From: JBBQVS01 sp963792705 | Lineage (GTDB): Bacteria; Chloroflexota; Ktedonobacteria; Ktedonobacterales; Ktedonobacteraceae | DNA length: 64,000 bases | NCBI GenBank assembly: GCA_963792705.1 | Contig: CAWBXD010000012.1 | Span: forward strand, 744,001-808,000 | Reading direction: 5' to 3' | Shown: positions 16,813 to 26,436 of the stretch, one piece after another | Numbering within the stretch: position 1 is the stretch's first letter | How the letters are laid out: each line of letters begins with the position of its first letter | Notes under the pieces: model-generated | Databases searched by the model: none | The model's input: the letters and a program-made list of their open reading frames with translations, nothing else | Told to the model about the DNA's origin: nothing | Position numbers and translations under genes: made by a program

Positions 16813-19800
16813 ATTCCACACCCACGCGCGCAACCATAACCGCAGGTACACGGACCGTCATGTCCTGCGTATTATCGTCTTCATCGTCGTTGTATTCAGG
16901 CTCTTCCTGTCTTGTAGCTTTAGGCACCTCTACAACGGGCAGATTGCTTTCGACAATTGTGCCGTTGTCCATGTAGACATGGTAAGGGAAGAGGGCAGGG
17001 TCGAAGGCACTACTATGTGAGATGAGTAGCACTTGCTCAAAATGTTGGCTCAGCATATCGCCGGTCACAACATCCATCAAGGCTTTTGTGCGGCCTCGGT
17101 CAAACGAACTGAGCGGCTCGTCAAGGAAAAGGAAACCAGGGGACGCTCCCACTTCTTTAGGAAGGGTCACAAGAGCGAACGCCAGACGTAAGGCAAGCGA
17201 GAGTTGATCGGCGGCACCACCCGATAGGGCTGATTTGGAGACATATTCGGCGGCACCGGAGTCCCATACTTTGAGTTGCAATGGACCACCACTAATGGCT
17301 CCCTCTTCCCCATGCGTCATAACACGCACATCGTGATAGCGACCACTTGTCAACAAAGGCAGAATATGCTGCATATAATACTCGGTACGTGGCACGATTT
17401 TATGCATCAAGCGGTCATGTACAGCTTTGATCAGTAAGCCACTGCGTTTTTTAACTTGAAAGGAGCGTTCTTGCTGCTCCATACGTATACGAGCAAGGGC
17501 TAAATCGAGTGTGACACCGCCTGTTTGTAGTTGTGTACCGAGCGCAAGTTCTTCCTGTTCCAGATGTTCCAGTTCACGCTCTGTGTCTTCTTGTTCCTGT
17601 TCCAGGCGTGGACGGTCTTGCGCTGAGTAATCGGCGACCAAAGGCCAGACCGCCACGATATCGGTGAAGGTGTAACGCTGAACGGGCGAACGTTTTCGCA
17701 GCACAAGCATAGCGGCAATGCGCTCCTGTGCATCCTCAATTTCCTGCATACAGAGCGCGATTTTCGCGCTTGACGCGCCTTCCTGTGCTTGTAAGCTATT
17801 GAGTTCCCCGGCAATCGCGTCCTCGTTGGACTCTTGCAGTTCTTTCTGACAACGGGTGCGTAACGCGACAAGAGCTTCGGCAAAGGGATTTGGTGGCACA
17901 ATCCAACTACCGAGCGAATTGCTAAATTTCGCCAGTTGCTTATAATGCTCTGCCAGCGACTCCTGACGCTCTTTGAGCAGATTCGTATACGCGGTCTGCT
18001 GCGTCTGTAAGGCAAATTTATTACCGAGGACAACATTCAGTTCTTCCAGTTGCTTCCGTGCGCTAGCTTCTGCATTGTTGATAGCCGTTTGTCCAAAGAC
18101 GACGCCAAGCGGCTTGACACGTTGTCGTAGCGACTCTTGCAACGATTGTAGCGCGCTACGTAATGCGTTTTGTTGTTCACGTGCTCGTTCAATTTGTTGT
18201 AGAGGGCTGTTTGTCAGATAGCGTGCGTTACGCTCCTCAACGATATGTTTGCGTGTCAACATCACTTCCAGCGCATCTTGATGTATTCGCACCTGATTTG
18301 TTAGCTCTGTTACAACATCGGCCTTGCTCTCAAGAGAAGCGATTTCATGTTCGGTAGCCTTGATTGTACTCTCGACGAGTGCTTCGAGGTCCGGTACACC
18401 GCTGACGCTTTCTTCATGATTCCACAATACGGGCGTAATCGGTACGGAGGCATAGTCATCGAAGGCGGCACCACGTTGGAGACGTTCATTGATGCTAGAC
18501 TGTGGCAAGCCCTCCTGACCCGCAAGCAACGTAATCTCTTGATGCATGCGCTCTAGGGCCATCTGGTCATCACGTAGTTGTTCATCAAGCGAGTTAAGCC
18601 GCTTACGCTGCTCTTCCAACTGTGTGCGTTGCTTCCGCAGATTCGCCACGGCCTCCATTGTCACATTCACCTGATTACGTGCTGAATTCGCCTCATCGCG
18701 CTTTTCTTTAATCTGGTCCTGCAAGTTGGCAATACTCTCACCCTGTTGGCGTTGTGTCTGTTGTAATAGTGTGTGTGCCTCTTCGATAGAATGTGGAACA
18801 GTGCCGGTGAGATCGCGCAGTTCGCGTTCAACCTGCTCAAGTGCTTCCCGATTGCCACCCATGCGACTAGCCGTTTCGCGTGCCGCAACCATCATACGCA
18901 CCCGACTGATAGCTTCCTGTACCTGCCTATCAATGGTCTGCTCATCCTCACGGGCCTTGATGTAGTTCTGGAAGTAGAGACCAGCACCAGCACCCAATAG
19001 AAGTGCCAGGATGCCTAGAATGACGCCGATAATGGGCGCACCCTTTGCAAATTCGACAATCGCGCCACCAGCACAGAAGAGACAGAGGACAACACAAGCA
19101 ATGACAATACCCATACACTTTGTCGAGTTGCGACGTGCGTCTAACGCAGCAGAGGTCAACTGTTCTTGTTGGTCATGAGCGGCGCGCACATGTTGCTCCG
19201 CGTCGCTCAAGCCTTGCGTAAGCCCTTTGAGCCGTTGCCATTCTTCCAACTGGCGGCGCACACTCAACTGGCGACCACGCTTCTCTAGTTCCTCGGCTTG
19301 CTTTTGCACCTGCTTTGCCTCGGCCTCGACCAGCGTCAATTCTTGCTCTGTGTCGTACAGGTCGCGCTGTACCTTCCTGAGTTGTGCCTCGCTATTGTCG
19401 GCTTGTTTTTTGTCCGAGCTATGTGCGACGTACTGCTCTTCAAGACGACGCAATTCCGCGAGCCGACTGGCAAGCATATTCATACTCGCCAGGCGAGCCT
19501 CTAGCATTGGTAGCCCTTCGCGCTGACGGTCTGTCAGGTCCGATAGTGACTTTTGTGCTTGCACGACACGACTGCGCGCATGCTCAACCTGCGCATCAAT
19601 ACTTTTGAGGTCGCCTTCTACCTCGTCCTGACGCTTGAGTTCCTGTTCCAGGTCCTTAATGGTGTCCACCGCCGTTAACAGGTCGTTTGACATACGCTGC
19701 AATGTGCCGAAGGATTTGGTTAGCTCGACAAGTTCGTTGACGCGGTTTTCAAGCACAGGCAATTCTTCTTGCTCACGTCGCTCTAACTCGTCTATCTGCC

Positions 19801-20686
19801 GTTCTAGTAGTGGCAATTCGCGCCGTGCTTCTGCCATCTCGTCATAGGAAGTGATGATTTCGCTTAGAGTGGCATCGGCTCTTTTAAGTTGCTGTATGCG
19901 CCCCTGCCGACTCTTGAGTTCTGCCCGATGCGTATGAATATGCTCAAGCGCAAGTTCCTGTTCCGCGATATCCGCTTCTTGCGTGGCGATATCTGCCAGG
20001 TCTTCGGCAACCTCAACAACATCCAGTGCGACCTCGAGCGTGTCCAGTTGTTTGCTTAATACGGGTATGCGTTCTTGGATTTCGGCGAGCCGTAGACGCT
20101 GTGTTGTGTCTTCCATGAGCCGTTCGTCGTGCGCCGTCACCTTGAATTGCTCCCCAATGCGGTTTAGACGTTCCAGCCCCAGGAGTTTACGAACAGTAAT
20201 TTCGCGCTCTGTGCCGCGAAGACGTTCCAGGCGATCAAGTCCTTTTTGCTCGATTAAGCAGGAGTTGCGTAACGCGCTCCCATCCATGCGTCCCAATTCC
20301 GAGATAATACGTTCGTTAGCAGACCCCAAGCGCGTGATTGGTTCCTCTTCGTTAGCACTGCCCTCACGCTGTGTGCGTAACTCGATGCGTTGTCCCTTGC
20401 CGCGCTCAAGAATACGTGTGATGGTAAGCTCTGTTGTGTTGACTACAAGAGTGAGCGTGACGGTTGCGGTGGACGCTCCATACGAGATGAGGTCGTCAAG
20501 CGAACGTTTGTCCTGGTCGAACAGTAGCGACTCCCCATAGAGCGCGAAATAGATACTTTCAAGCAGGGCCGATTTGCCTGATTCGTTTGGCCCTTGAATG
20601 AGTATACTGCCACGCTGTGGAAAGTGTAGGTCCATCTGGCGTAGCAGTCTGAACCGTTCGACCGTTAAATGTTTTAGGATTATCAT
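16811..20686 (-). CDS. YhaN/SbcC/Rad50-like ATPase with hydrophobic hairpin in mid coiled coil
   Basis: 1291 residues. Walker A GPNESGKS is at 32-39. Long coiled coils cover ~200-520 and ~575-1100. The signature LSGGAADQLSLALRLA and Walker B FLFLDEP lie near the end. At the tip of the coiled coil, residues ~524-573 hold two strongly hydrophobic stretches (GIVIACVVLCLFCAGG and IIGVILGILALLLGAGAGL), which look like a membrane hairpin instead of a free zinc hook. A CxxC (535-538) lies inside the first stretch. Together with the metallophosphoesterase upstream this fits the YhaN/YhaO branch of SMC-like DNA repair complexes. The 93-base gap to that gene holds a REP pair. Confidence 0.85.
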   Translation of the reverse strand: MIILKHLTVERFRLLRQMDLHFPQRGSILIQGPNESGKSALLESIYFALYGESLLFDQDKRSLDDLISYGASTATVTLTLVVNTTELTITRILERGKGQRIELRTQREGSANEEEPITRLGSANERIISELGRMDGSALRNSCLIEQKGLDRLERLRGTEREITVRKLLGLERLNRIGEQFKVTAHDERLMEDTTQRLRLAEIQERIPVLSKQLDTLEVALDVVEVAEDLADIATQEADIAEQELALEHIHTHRAELKSRQGRIQQLKRADATLSEIITSYDEMAEARRELPLLERQIDELERREQEELPVLENRVNELVELTKSFGTLQRMSNDLLTAVDTIKDLEQELKRQDEVEGDLKSIDAQVEHARSRVVQAQKSLSDLTDRQREGLPMLEARLASMNMLASRLAELRRLEEQYVAHSSDKKQADNSEAQLRKVQRDLYDTEQELTLVEAEAKQVQKQAEELEKRGRQLSVRRQLEEWQRLKGLTQGLSDAEQHVRAAHDQQEQLTSAALDARRNSTKCMGIVIACVVLCLFCAGGAIVEFAKGAPIIGVILGILALLLGAGAGLYFQNYIKAREDEQTIDRQVQEAISRVRMMVAARETASRMGGNREALEQVERELRDLTGTVPHSIEEAHTLLQQTQRQQGESIANLQDQIKEKRDEANSARNQVNVTMEAVANLRKQRTQLEEQRKRLNSLDEQLRDDQMALERMHQEITLLAGQEGLPQSSINERLQRGAAFDDYASVPITPVLWNHEESVSGVPDLEALVESTIKATEHEIASLESKADVVTELTNQVRIHQDALEVMLTRKHIVEERNARYLTNSPLQQIERAREQQNALRSALQSLQESLRQRVKPLGVVFGQTAINNAEASARKQLEELNVVLGNKFALQTQQTAYTNLLKERQESLAEHYKQLAKFSNSLGSWIVPPNPFAEALVALRTRCQKELQESNEDAIAGELNSLQAQEGASSAKIALCMQEIEDAQERIAAMLVLRKRSPVQRYTFTDIVAVWPLVADYSAQDRPRLEQEQEDTERELEHLEQEELALGTQLQTGGVTLDLALARIRMEQQERSFQVKKRSGLLIKAVHDRLMHKIVPRTEYYMQHILPLLTSGRYHDVRVMTHGEEGAISGGPLQLKVWDSGAAEYVSKSALSGGAADQLSLALRLAFALVTLPKEVGASPGFLFLDEPLSSFDRGRTKALMDVVTGDMLSQHFEQVLLISHSSAFDPALFPYHVYMDNGTIVESNLPVVEVPKATRQEEPEYNDDEDDNTQDMTVRVPAVMVARVGVE

Positions 20687-20714
20687 AGTGAAAATACTCC
20701 GTTCGCTTCCCTTT

Positions 20715-20783
20715 GTAGGGACTGATTGATCGCGTCCTGGTAGCAGTCAATTGACGGTAAGGACGCGATCAATCGGTCCCTAC
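20715..20783. repeat. REP pair, subfamily B, touching the stop codon of the YhaO-like gene
   Basis: GTAGGGACTGATTGATCGCG and its inverted partner GGACGCGATCAATCGGTCCCTAC, with one C/T difference that keeps a G-T pair. The leftward gene ends in TAG at 20782-20780, which is part of the element's own GTAG foot. Confidence 0.9.
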
Positions 20784-22078
20784 AGATACCGTTTGCCTCT
20801 GCTATCATCTAATGCCAGTAAGAGTTCCTCTTTTGTGGTACGCAAGGCTTTTTTCTCGTGCTCGTCGCTCGTGTCGGCAATCCACTCTTCTGCTACTGCG
20901 ATAAGTTCTTCGCGTGGTGAAAAGCGTTCTCCCGTCTCGGTCGCGGCCATGTCCTGCTCTGACACAAGGGAGACATCACTATCGTCAATGGCAAGGGAGA
21001 AGCAGTATTCCTCGCCATAGCGTCGTATCGTGTTCAGGTCCAATTGGTGGTATTGTCTACGCGTGATTTCACCTTCGAGACGAAGTTGAATTGCTGACTC
21101 GTCATCACACAATGGCTCTAAACGCTCAAGAATACGTTCGGTTGGTGTTGTGTCTGCATCATCTGACCATAGATCCTGTGTTGTGATGCGTAGGCGTTTT
21201 GTCTGCAGAGCGTCCACAACAATATGGTTGCACCAGCGTAGACCGTCTTCCGCAAGGCCCATAAAGACAAATCCAGGCTGTTGCTCGTTTGTATATGCTT
21301 GTGTACTATTTGTGCTATGAGTCGCGCCAGCTACGATAAGCTCTGTCTGTCCAAGATGTTGATGACTATAGGTGTGGTAATAACCAGCGAGGATGTAACG
21401 GAAGATATGTTGTTCCTCGATGCTAGCGCGGCTCACCTGTGTACGTGGAGTGAATGCCGCTGCCCTGTCGCTAAGTCCCTCAATGGGCGCGTGAAGCACC
21501 AGGATTGGAAGCGTGGCGCGTTCGATATCGCTCCGCACCTGCAATTGCGCTAACGGGTCGCCGGGCTGCTCTCCAATACTGCCAAGACCACAGATACCAA
21601 CCATAACACCATGAGCCTCAATGAGAAGCGGTTCGACTTCGTTTTCGGTGCGGATAGGTGAGAGATACTGTAAGGCTCCTAGCTGAGCGTAGCTCATCTG
21701 AGGTGCTGGTGGTGTGTGCTCGCCTGGTGTTTCCGCTGGAGTATCTTGAAGGCCACCAAGGGCAATTACATGTACTCCAGCTTGCTTCAACTGAGCAAGC
21801 CGTGCAGCCACAAAATTGCGGTCCCTTTCGGTGGGCGTTGTTGTATCGAAGAGGTCGCCAGCCTGAATAAAGAAATCAGCTTTTTGCCCAATGGCGAACG
21901 TGACCGCCTGTTGAAATGCATCACGGAGACGTTGCTGCCGCTCTTCGCGCTTGTGCTGCCCAAACGCATCGTAGCCCAGGTGATTGTCTGCGGTCAAAAC
22001 AACCGTTACAACATCGCGCTGTGCTCCATAATAGCCATGTTCTGGTTCGGGCATCGTATTATTTTCTTGTTCCGTCAT
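20780..22078 (-). CDS. YhaO/Mre11-like metallophosphoesterase with altered metal motifs
   Basis: 432 residues, calcineurin-like phosphoesterase fold. Motif I is D31-x-H33 (TADNHLG) and motif II GDLFD (74-78). The usual GNHD is GGLQD (108-112), a lone H196 remains, and the last GHxH motif is GYYH (232-235). Thus several metal ligands expected for an active Mre11/SbcD nuclease are missing. It is upstream of the YhaN-like ATPase, the standard pairing. The stop codon is provided by a REP element, so the original C-terminus may have been different. No clear ribosome binding site is seen. Confidence 0.8.
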   Translation of the reverse strand: MTEQENNTMPEPEHGYYGAQRDVVTVVLTADNHLGYDAFGQHKREERQQRLRDAFQQAVTFAIGQKADFFIQAGDLFDTTTPTERDRNFVAARLAQLKQAGVHVIALGGLQDTPAETPGEHTPPAPQMSYAQLGALQYLSPIRTENEVEPLLIEAHGVMVGICGLGSIGEQPGDPLAQLQVRSDIERATLPILVLHAPIEGLSDRAAAFTPRTQVSRASIEEQHIFRYILAGYYHTYSHQHLGQTELIVAGATHSTNSTQAYTNEQQPGFVFMGLAEDGLRWCNHIVVDALQTKRLRITTQDLWSDDADTTPTERILERLEPLCDDESAIQLRLEGEITRRQYHQLDLNTIRRYGEEYCFSLAIDDSDVSLVSEQDMAATETGERFSPREELIAVAEEWIADTSDEHEKKALRTTKEELLLALDDSRGKRYL

Positions 22079-22223
22079 TTTAAAAACATTTCATACATTC
22101 TATACTGACGATGGACACCACAAAGTTATACACTCTTCGTATAAACGGAAGTTTATCACAAACTATGACAATTTATTATAATTGATGGTCAAAATAAGGA
22201 CTATTTGGGGGATATGATAGATA

Positions 22224-22278
22224 TATGGAGTGTGGGATGGCGACATTGCGATGCAATGTCGCCATCCCACACTCCATA
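22224..22278 (-). terminator. 26-bp perfect stem with 3-base loop after the WD40-caspase gene
   Basis: Arms 22224-22249 and 22253-22278 are exact reverse complements. It begins 1 base after the stop codon of the leftward gene and separates it from the YhaO/YhaN unit. Confidence 0.65.
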
Positions 22279-22279
22279 A

Positions 22280-23974
22280 TTACACAACCTCGGTGCGCCA
22301 GATGCGTACTGCACCATCTTCGGCACTATTGGCAAGCAGGCCGTTGGCACCAAAGACGACACCATAGACCTCGATGCGATGATTGATGGTTTGTAGTTCG
22401 CGCCCCTGCGATACGTCCCATAACTTGAGCGAGCCATCCTCTGAACCGGAGACAAGCAGACGACCATCGGCAGAAAAGTCTACTGTCCAGACTGCTCCAT
22501 CGTGTCCGGTCAACGTCTGCACAACCTGGCCTGTTGCAGAGTCCCAGAGACAAATAGCACCATCGGCAGAGCAGGAGGCGAGCAGATTGCCCTGAGGCGA
22601 CCACGCAACACCATAGACGATATCGCTATAGCGTAGGCGTCTTTGTACTGTTCCAGTGCTGACATCCCAGAGACAAATAGTTTTGTCGAACGAGCAGGAG
22701 GCGAGATAGCGACTATCGTAGGAGAAGTCAACGCCGACAACAACATTATGATGTCCTTGTAGGGTCGCTAGTGCCTCACCCGTTGTCGGGTTCCATAAGC
22801 GTACCGTCTCATCGTTGGAGCAGGAGGCAAGATACTGGTTATCAAGCGAGTAGGCAACCGTCCAAACCGCGCTACTATGGCCTGTGATAGTTCGTAGGAG
22901 TTGACCCGTTGTGGTATCCCATACGCGAATAGTTTTATCCTCAGAACACGAGGCGACGGCTTTGCCATCGGGCGCGATATCGACGCCCATCACAGCTCCC
23001 TCATGGCCTGTGAGCGTGTGGAGCAACGTCCCAGCTTCGGTAGACCACAGGCGTACCGTCATATCTTCGCCACAGGAGGCGACAAGCAAGCCATCGGGCG
23101 AGAAGACGACATCATCGACATGCCCACGATGACCTGTGAGAATATGTAGAGGAATAACATCGACGGCTGTAATGCTGCGTCCCTTTGTGAGCGGTTGCGG
23201 TGCCGAGGCGGTGCGCCATTCAGCCCATTCAATCAGTGTCATCGCGCCATGCTCATAACCAAACTTTTGTGGGTACTGCTCCTCATCTTCCTGTAACTGT
23301 TCATCCAGGTAGTCGTAGAGGGTGCCAAGCGTGATGCGTCCTGTACGCGGGTTGGCAGCCTCACCCTCTAAGCCGCTGAGCAGATGCGACATAAAGACGC
23401 CATAGCCTTGCTCCATCTGCTCCTGCGAGACCTCGGCAAGACGGTGCGAGGCGAGAATGACGCGTCCCTTCTCTTTTGGCAGGTCGAGCAGCGATTGACC
23501 AAAGAGCGGATAGGCGTCCTCCTGATCGCGCCGTTGTCGCCAGTTACTGCCAGCATGGGAGATGTCGAGCAGTGTGAGAATGTTGCCTGCCTTTGAATCA
23601 TATAAATAGTGGTCTACAAAGGTAGGTACATGCAACCCTGTGACGGGTCGGTCGGCGTGTGTTGTATGTAACGCGAGATAGCCATCCTGGGTCGCGGGGT
23701 CAAGAAAGGCGTGTCCCGCGAAATAAAATAAGACGAGATCGTCGGCCTGAGCGCGCACCAGAAAGAGGTCACGCAACTGGCTCTCTAGCTCGTCGCGGTT
23801 CGCTCCTGCGCCCTCAAGGTACACAACGTCCTCTGGTCGCCAGCCACCGCGTTCTGGGTCTATCAACAGGTCATAAAGTGCGCGTGCATCGGCCTGTGCG
23901 AATGGCAGTTGCACAAAATGCTCTGTATCTGTGTAGTCATCTATGCCGACTATGAGTGCGTAACGATGTTCCAT
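22280..23974 (-). CDS. Caspase-like domain fused to seven WD40 repeats
   Basis: 564 residues. Residues ~1-240 form a caspase/metacaspase-type (C14) domain: ALIVGIDDY at the start and the catalytic His88 in YFAGHAF. The position of the catalytic cysteine reads LLDISHAGS, with Ser139 where DxC is expected, so proteolysis may be lost or changed. Residues ~270-564 are seven WD40 units (GH...V..SPDG..LAS...D.T.RLWD), enough for one propeller. Such proteins are common in large-genome bacteria and are proposed to act in signalling or cell death; this role is inference. It is monocistronic. Confidence 0.85.
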   Translation of the reverse strand: MEHRYALIVGIDDYTDTEHFVQLPFAQADARALYDLLIDPERGGWRPEDVVYLEGAGANRDELESQLRDLFLVRAQADDLVLFYFAGHAFLDPATQDGYLALHTTHADRPVTGLHVPTFVDHYLYDSKAGNILTLLDISHAGSNWRQRRDQEDAYPLFGQSLLDLPKEKGRVILASHRLAEVSQEQMEQGYGVFMSHLLSGLEGEAANPRTGRITLGTLYDYLDEQLQEDEEQYPQKFGYEHGAMTLIEWAEWRTASAPQPLTKGRSITAVDVIPLHILTGHRGHVDDVVFSPDGLLVASCGEDMTVRLWSTEAGTLLHTLTGHEGAVMGVDIAPDGKAVASCSEDKTIRVWDTTTGQLLRTITGHSSAVWTVAYSLDNQYLASCSNDETVRLWNPTTGEALATLQGHHNVVVGVDFSYDSRYLASCSFDKTICLWDVSTGTVQRRLRYSDIVYGVAWSPQGNLLASCSADGAICLWDSATGQVVQTLTGHDGAVWTVDFSADGRLLVSGSEDGSLKLWDVSQGRELQTINHRIEVYGVVFGANGLLANSAEDGAVRIWRTEVV

Positions 23975-24372
23975 ATCATATCCTCAACTTCGCTTTTATA
24001 GACGTGGAATTGCTCTCAGGGAATTATACGATATTGTACGGGTATGATTTCTTTGATATTTGCCGATGGGGAAAAGGTATGACGAAATCAGACTCGTACA
24101 CGAAATGACTCTTTGTGGCGTCTCTTTATAGCACATGGCCTTCTGCGTAACTTTTAGTAATCTAAAACGTATTTATTACGTATCCCAATATATATAAGAG
24201 AGATTTATATAAGAGTCTCTCTTTGACTCGTTGTAGGCAGACGTAGACGAACTATCGCCTCTACGTGTAAAATAGAATCAATCGGTATATCGTAGGGGCC
24301 TAGCCCCAATACATTGCACATATCCTCTGTACACTTCTTTTTGTACAGATAAGAAAGAGCAGGTCTGACAAC
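23975..24372. other. 398-base divergent intergenic region upstream of ftsH
   Basis: No gene is seen. It must carry the promoters of the WD40-caspase gene (leftward) and ftsH (rightward). An inverted repeat AAGAGAGA/TCTCTCTT at 24196-24223 flanks TTATATAA and could be regulatory. I see no convincing -35/-10 pair. Confidence 0.4.
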
Positions 24373-26376
24373 ATGGATGCTCAGGCTATACATATGTACC
24401 AAAACCCAAACGAGCAAGGGCCACGTGGTACACAACGCCCAAATCCTAATGGTGGTGGCGGTGGCGGCGCGAATGGCAATAATGGTGGGAAGCGTGATAC
24501 TACATCACTGCTTATTCGTGGTGCGCTCATCGTTGTAGCGCTATTCTTGGGCTACTGGGTATTTTCGTACTTTACGAATAGCAGCACCAACGCCAATAGT
24601 GGTCCCAATATCATTGAGGTCCCCTATAGCACCTATTATCAGCAAATTCAAAACGACAACGTGAAGAACGCTGTCTTCCAGGGCCAGGACGTGACAGGCA
24701 GTTTCAAGACAGCTATTCAAGTCACCGATGCCAGTGGTAACACAAAATCTGGTGTGCAGTATCACTTCACTCAACTTCCCAATGGCGACCAGAACCTGAT
24801 TACGTTGCTTAACGCACACCATGTGCAGTATTATTCAAAGCCTGTCAACGACAGTAGCGTATGGCAGAACATTCTCTTTGGCCTCTTGCCCTGGGTGCTC
24901 GTGTTCGGTGTCTTCATCTTGATCGCACGTCGCGCCACTCAGAGCCAGCAAAACATCTTCAGCTTTGGCAAGAGTAAGGCGAAGGTTATCCTGGAAGATA
25001 AGCCAACAACAACCTTTGCCGATGTCGCGGGGGTCGATGAAGCTAAGAACGACCTTGTAGAGGTGGTGGACTTCCTGAAAACACCTGGCAAATTTCAACG
25101 GCTCGGTGGTAAAATTCCGCGTGGCGTCTTGCTCGTGGGACCTCCGGGAACAGGTAAAACACTGCTAGCTCGTGCGGTGGCAGGTGAAGCAAGCGTACCT
25201 TTCTTCTCTATGAGTGGCTCCGAGTTTGTCGAAGTGCTGGTCGGTGTTGGTGCCAGTCGTGTTCGTGACCTGTTCGATCAGGCCAAGAAAGCCGCGCCAA
25301 GCATCATCTTCATCGACGAAATCGACGCCGTTGGCAAACAGCGCGGCTCGACTATCAATAGCAACGACGAGCGCGAACAGACGCTGAACCAATTGCTGGT
25401 CGAGATGGACGGTTTCGACGCACGTCAAGCCGTTGTCGTCATTGCCGCAACCAACCGACCTGATGGATTAGATAAAGCGTTACTGCGTCCTGGTCGCTTC
25501 GACCGTCGCGTGACTGTTGACCGTCCCGATTGGAATGGGCGTCTCGCCATCTTGAAAATTCACGCGAAGGATGTGCCAATGGCTAAGGACGTAGACCTGA
25601 TCACCATTGCGCGTGGCACAACGGGTATGGTTGGTGCTGACTTGGCAAACTTGATTAACGAGGCCGCCTTGCTCGCCGCACGACGCAACCTTGATGCGGT
25701 CAACCAGTCCTGCTTTGATGAGGCACTAGACAAAATTCTGCTTGGCGCGGAACGTCCACTCATCCTGAGCGAAGAGGACTTGAACGTTGTGGCCTATCAC
25801 GAAGGCGGCCATGCCCTCACAGGTCTATTACAGGACCTTGTTGACCCTGTAACAAAGGTGACGATTGTGCCACGTGGTCAGGCACTTGGTGTCACTATGT
25901 ATACGCCCGTTGATGACCGCTACAACTATACGCAGGATTACCTTGAGTCCCAGCTTGTCACCGCGCTTGGTGGACGTGCGGCGGAAGAGGTTGCGATTGG
26001 ACGCATCACCACTGGTGCTGAAAACGATCTGCAACGTGTGACCGCGATTGCGCGTCAAATGGTCACAAAATGGGGCATGAGTGACCGTCTCGGCACTATC
26101 TCATATAGCGAACGAGAGGACCCATTCGCAGGTACATCGTTAGCAAGTAACTCACGCGAGTACAGCGAACGTACCGCAACGGTCATTGACGAAGAGGTTA
26201 ACCGTCTCGTCAAGCGAGCGCACGAGCGCGCTGTGAGCCTACTCACCGAGCATCGCATAACTCTTGACCATGTTGCGAGAGCACTGCGTCTGCACGAAAC
26301 CATCGATGCCAAGCAGTTGCGCGACATCATGGTTGAAACGGGTGCCATTGAGTCTGCTCCTGCATCATATAGATAG
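24373..26376 (+). CDS. ftsH: FtsH ATP-dependent membrane zinc protease
   Basis: 667 residues. A Gly/Asn-rich N-terminus comes first, then membrane helix 1 (~46-68), an extracytoplasmic domain, membrane helix 2 (~166-187) and an AAA domain with Walker A GPPGTGKT (256-263), Walker B IIFIDEID and the SRH region ATNRPDGLDKALLRPGRFDR. The protease zinc site is HEGGH (476-480; the middle residue is often Ala elsewhere), with a downstream acidic ligand region. It degrades misfolded membrane and regulatory proteins. An ATG at 24394 is an alternative start. Confidence 0.97.
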   Translation: MDAQAIHMYQNPNEQGPRGTQRPNPNGGGGGGANGNNGGKRDTTSLLIRGALIVVALFLGYWVFSYFTNSSTNANSGPNIIEVPYSTYYQQIQNDNVKNAVFQGQDVTGSFKTAIQVTDASGNTKSGVQYHFTQLPNGDQNLITLLNAHHVQYYSKPVNDSSVWQNILFGLLPWVLVFGVFILIARRATQSQQNIFSFGKSKAKVILEDKPTTTFADVAGVDEAKNDLVEVVDFLKTPGKFQRLGGKIPRGVLLVGPPGTGKTLLARAVAGEASVPFFSMSGSEFVEVLVGVGASRVRDLFDQAKKAAPSIIFIDEIDAVGKQRGSTINSNDEREQTLNQLLVEMDGFDARQAVVVIAATNRPDGLDKALLRPGRFDRRVTVDRPDWNGRLAILKIHAKDVPMAKDVDLITIARGTTGMVGADLANLINEAALLAARRNLDAVNQSCFDEALDKILLGAERPLILSEEDLNVVAYHEGGHALTGLLQDLVDPVTKVTIVPRGQALGVTMYTPVDDRYNYTQDYLESQLVTALGGRAAEEVAIGRITTGAENDLQRVTAIARQMVTKWGMSDRLGTISYSEREDPFAGTSLASNSREYSERTATVIDEEVNRLVKRAHERAVSLLTEHRITLDHVARALRLHETIDAKQLRDIMVETGAIESAPASYR

Positions 26377-26385
26377 ATAAGCAAT

Positions 26386-26434
26386 AAAAAAGGGATGTGG
26401 CAAACGGCGATGCCGTTTGCCACATCCCTTTTTT
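26386..26434. terminator. Bidirectional terminator between ftsH and the CheA-like gene
   Basis: 23-bp perfect stem (26386-26408 with 26412-26434) and a 3-base loop; A6 and T6 at the ends give a T-run for both converging transcripts. Confidence 0.9.
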
Positions 26435-26436
26435 AG

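Noticed and set aside
17500..20540. Many ORFs of 60-185 codons within the YhaN-like gene
   Set aside because: They are low-complexity shadows of a charged coiled-coil sequence, common in such genes.
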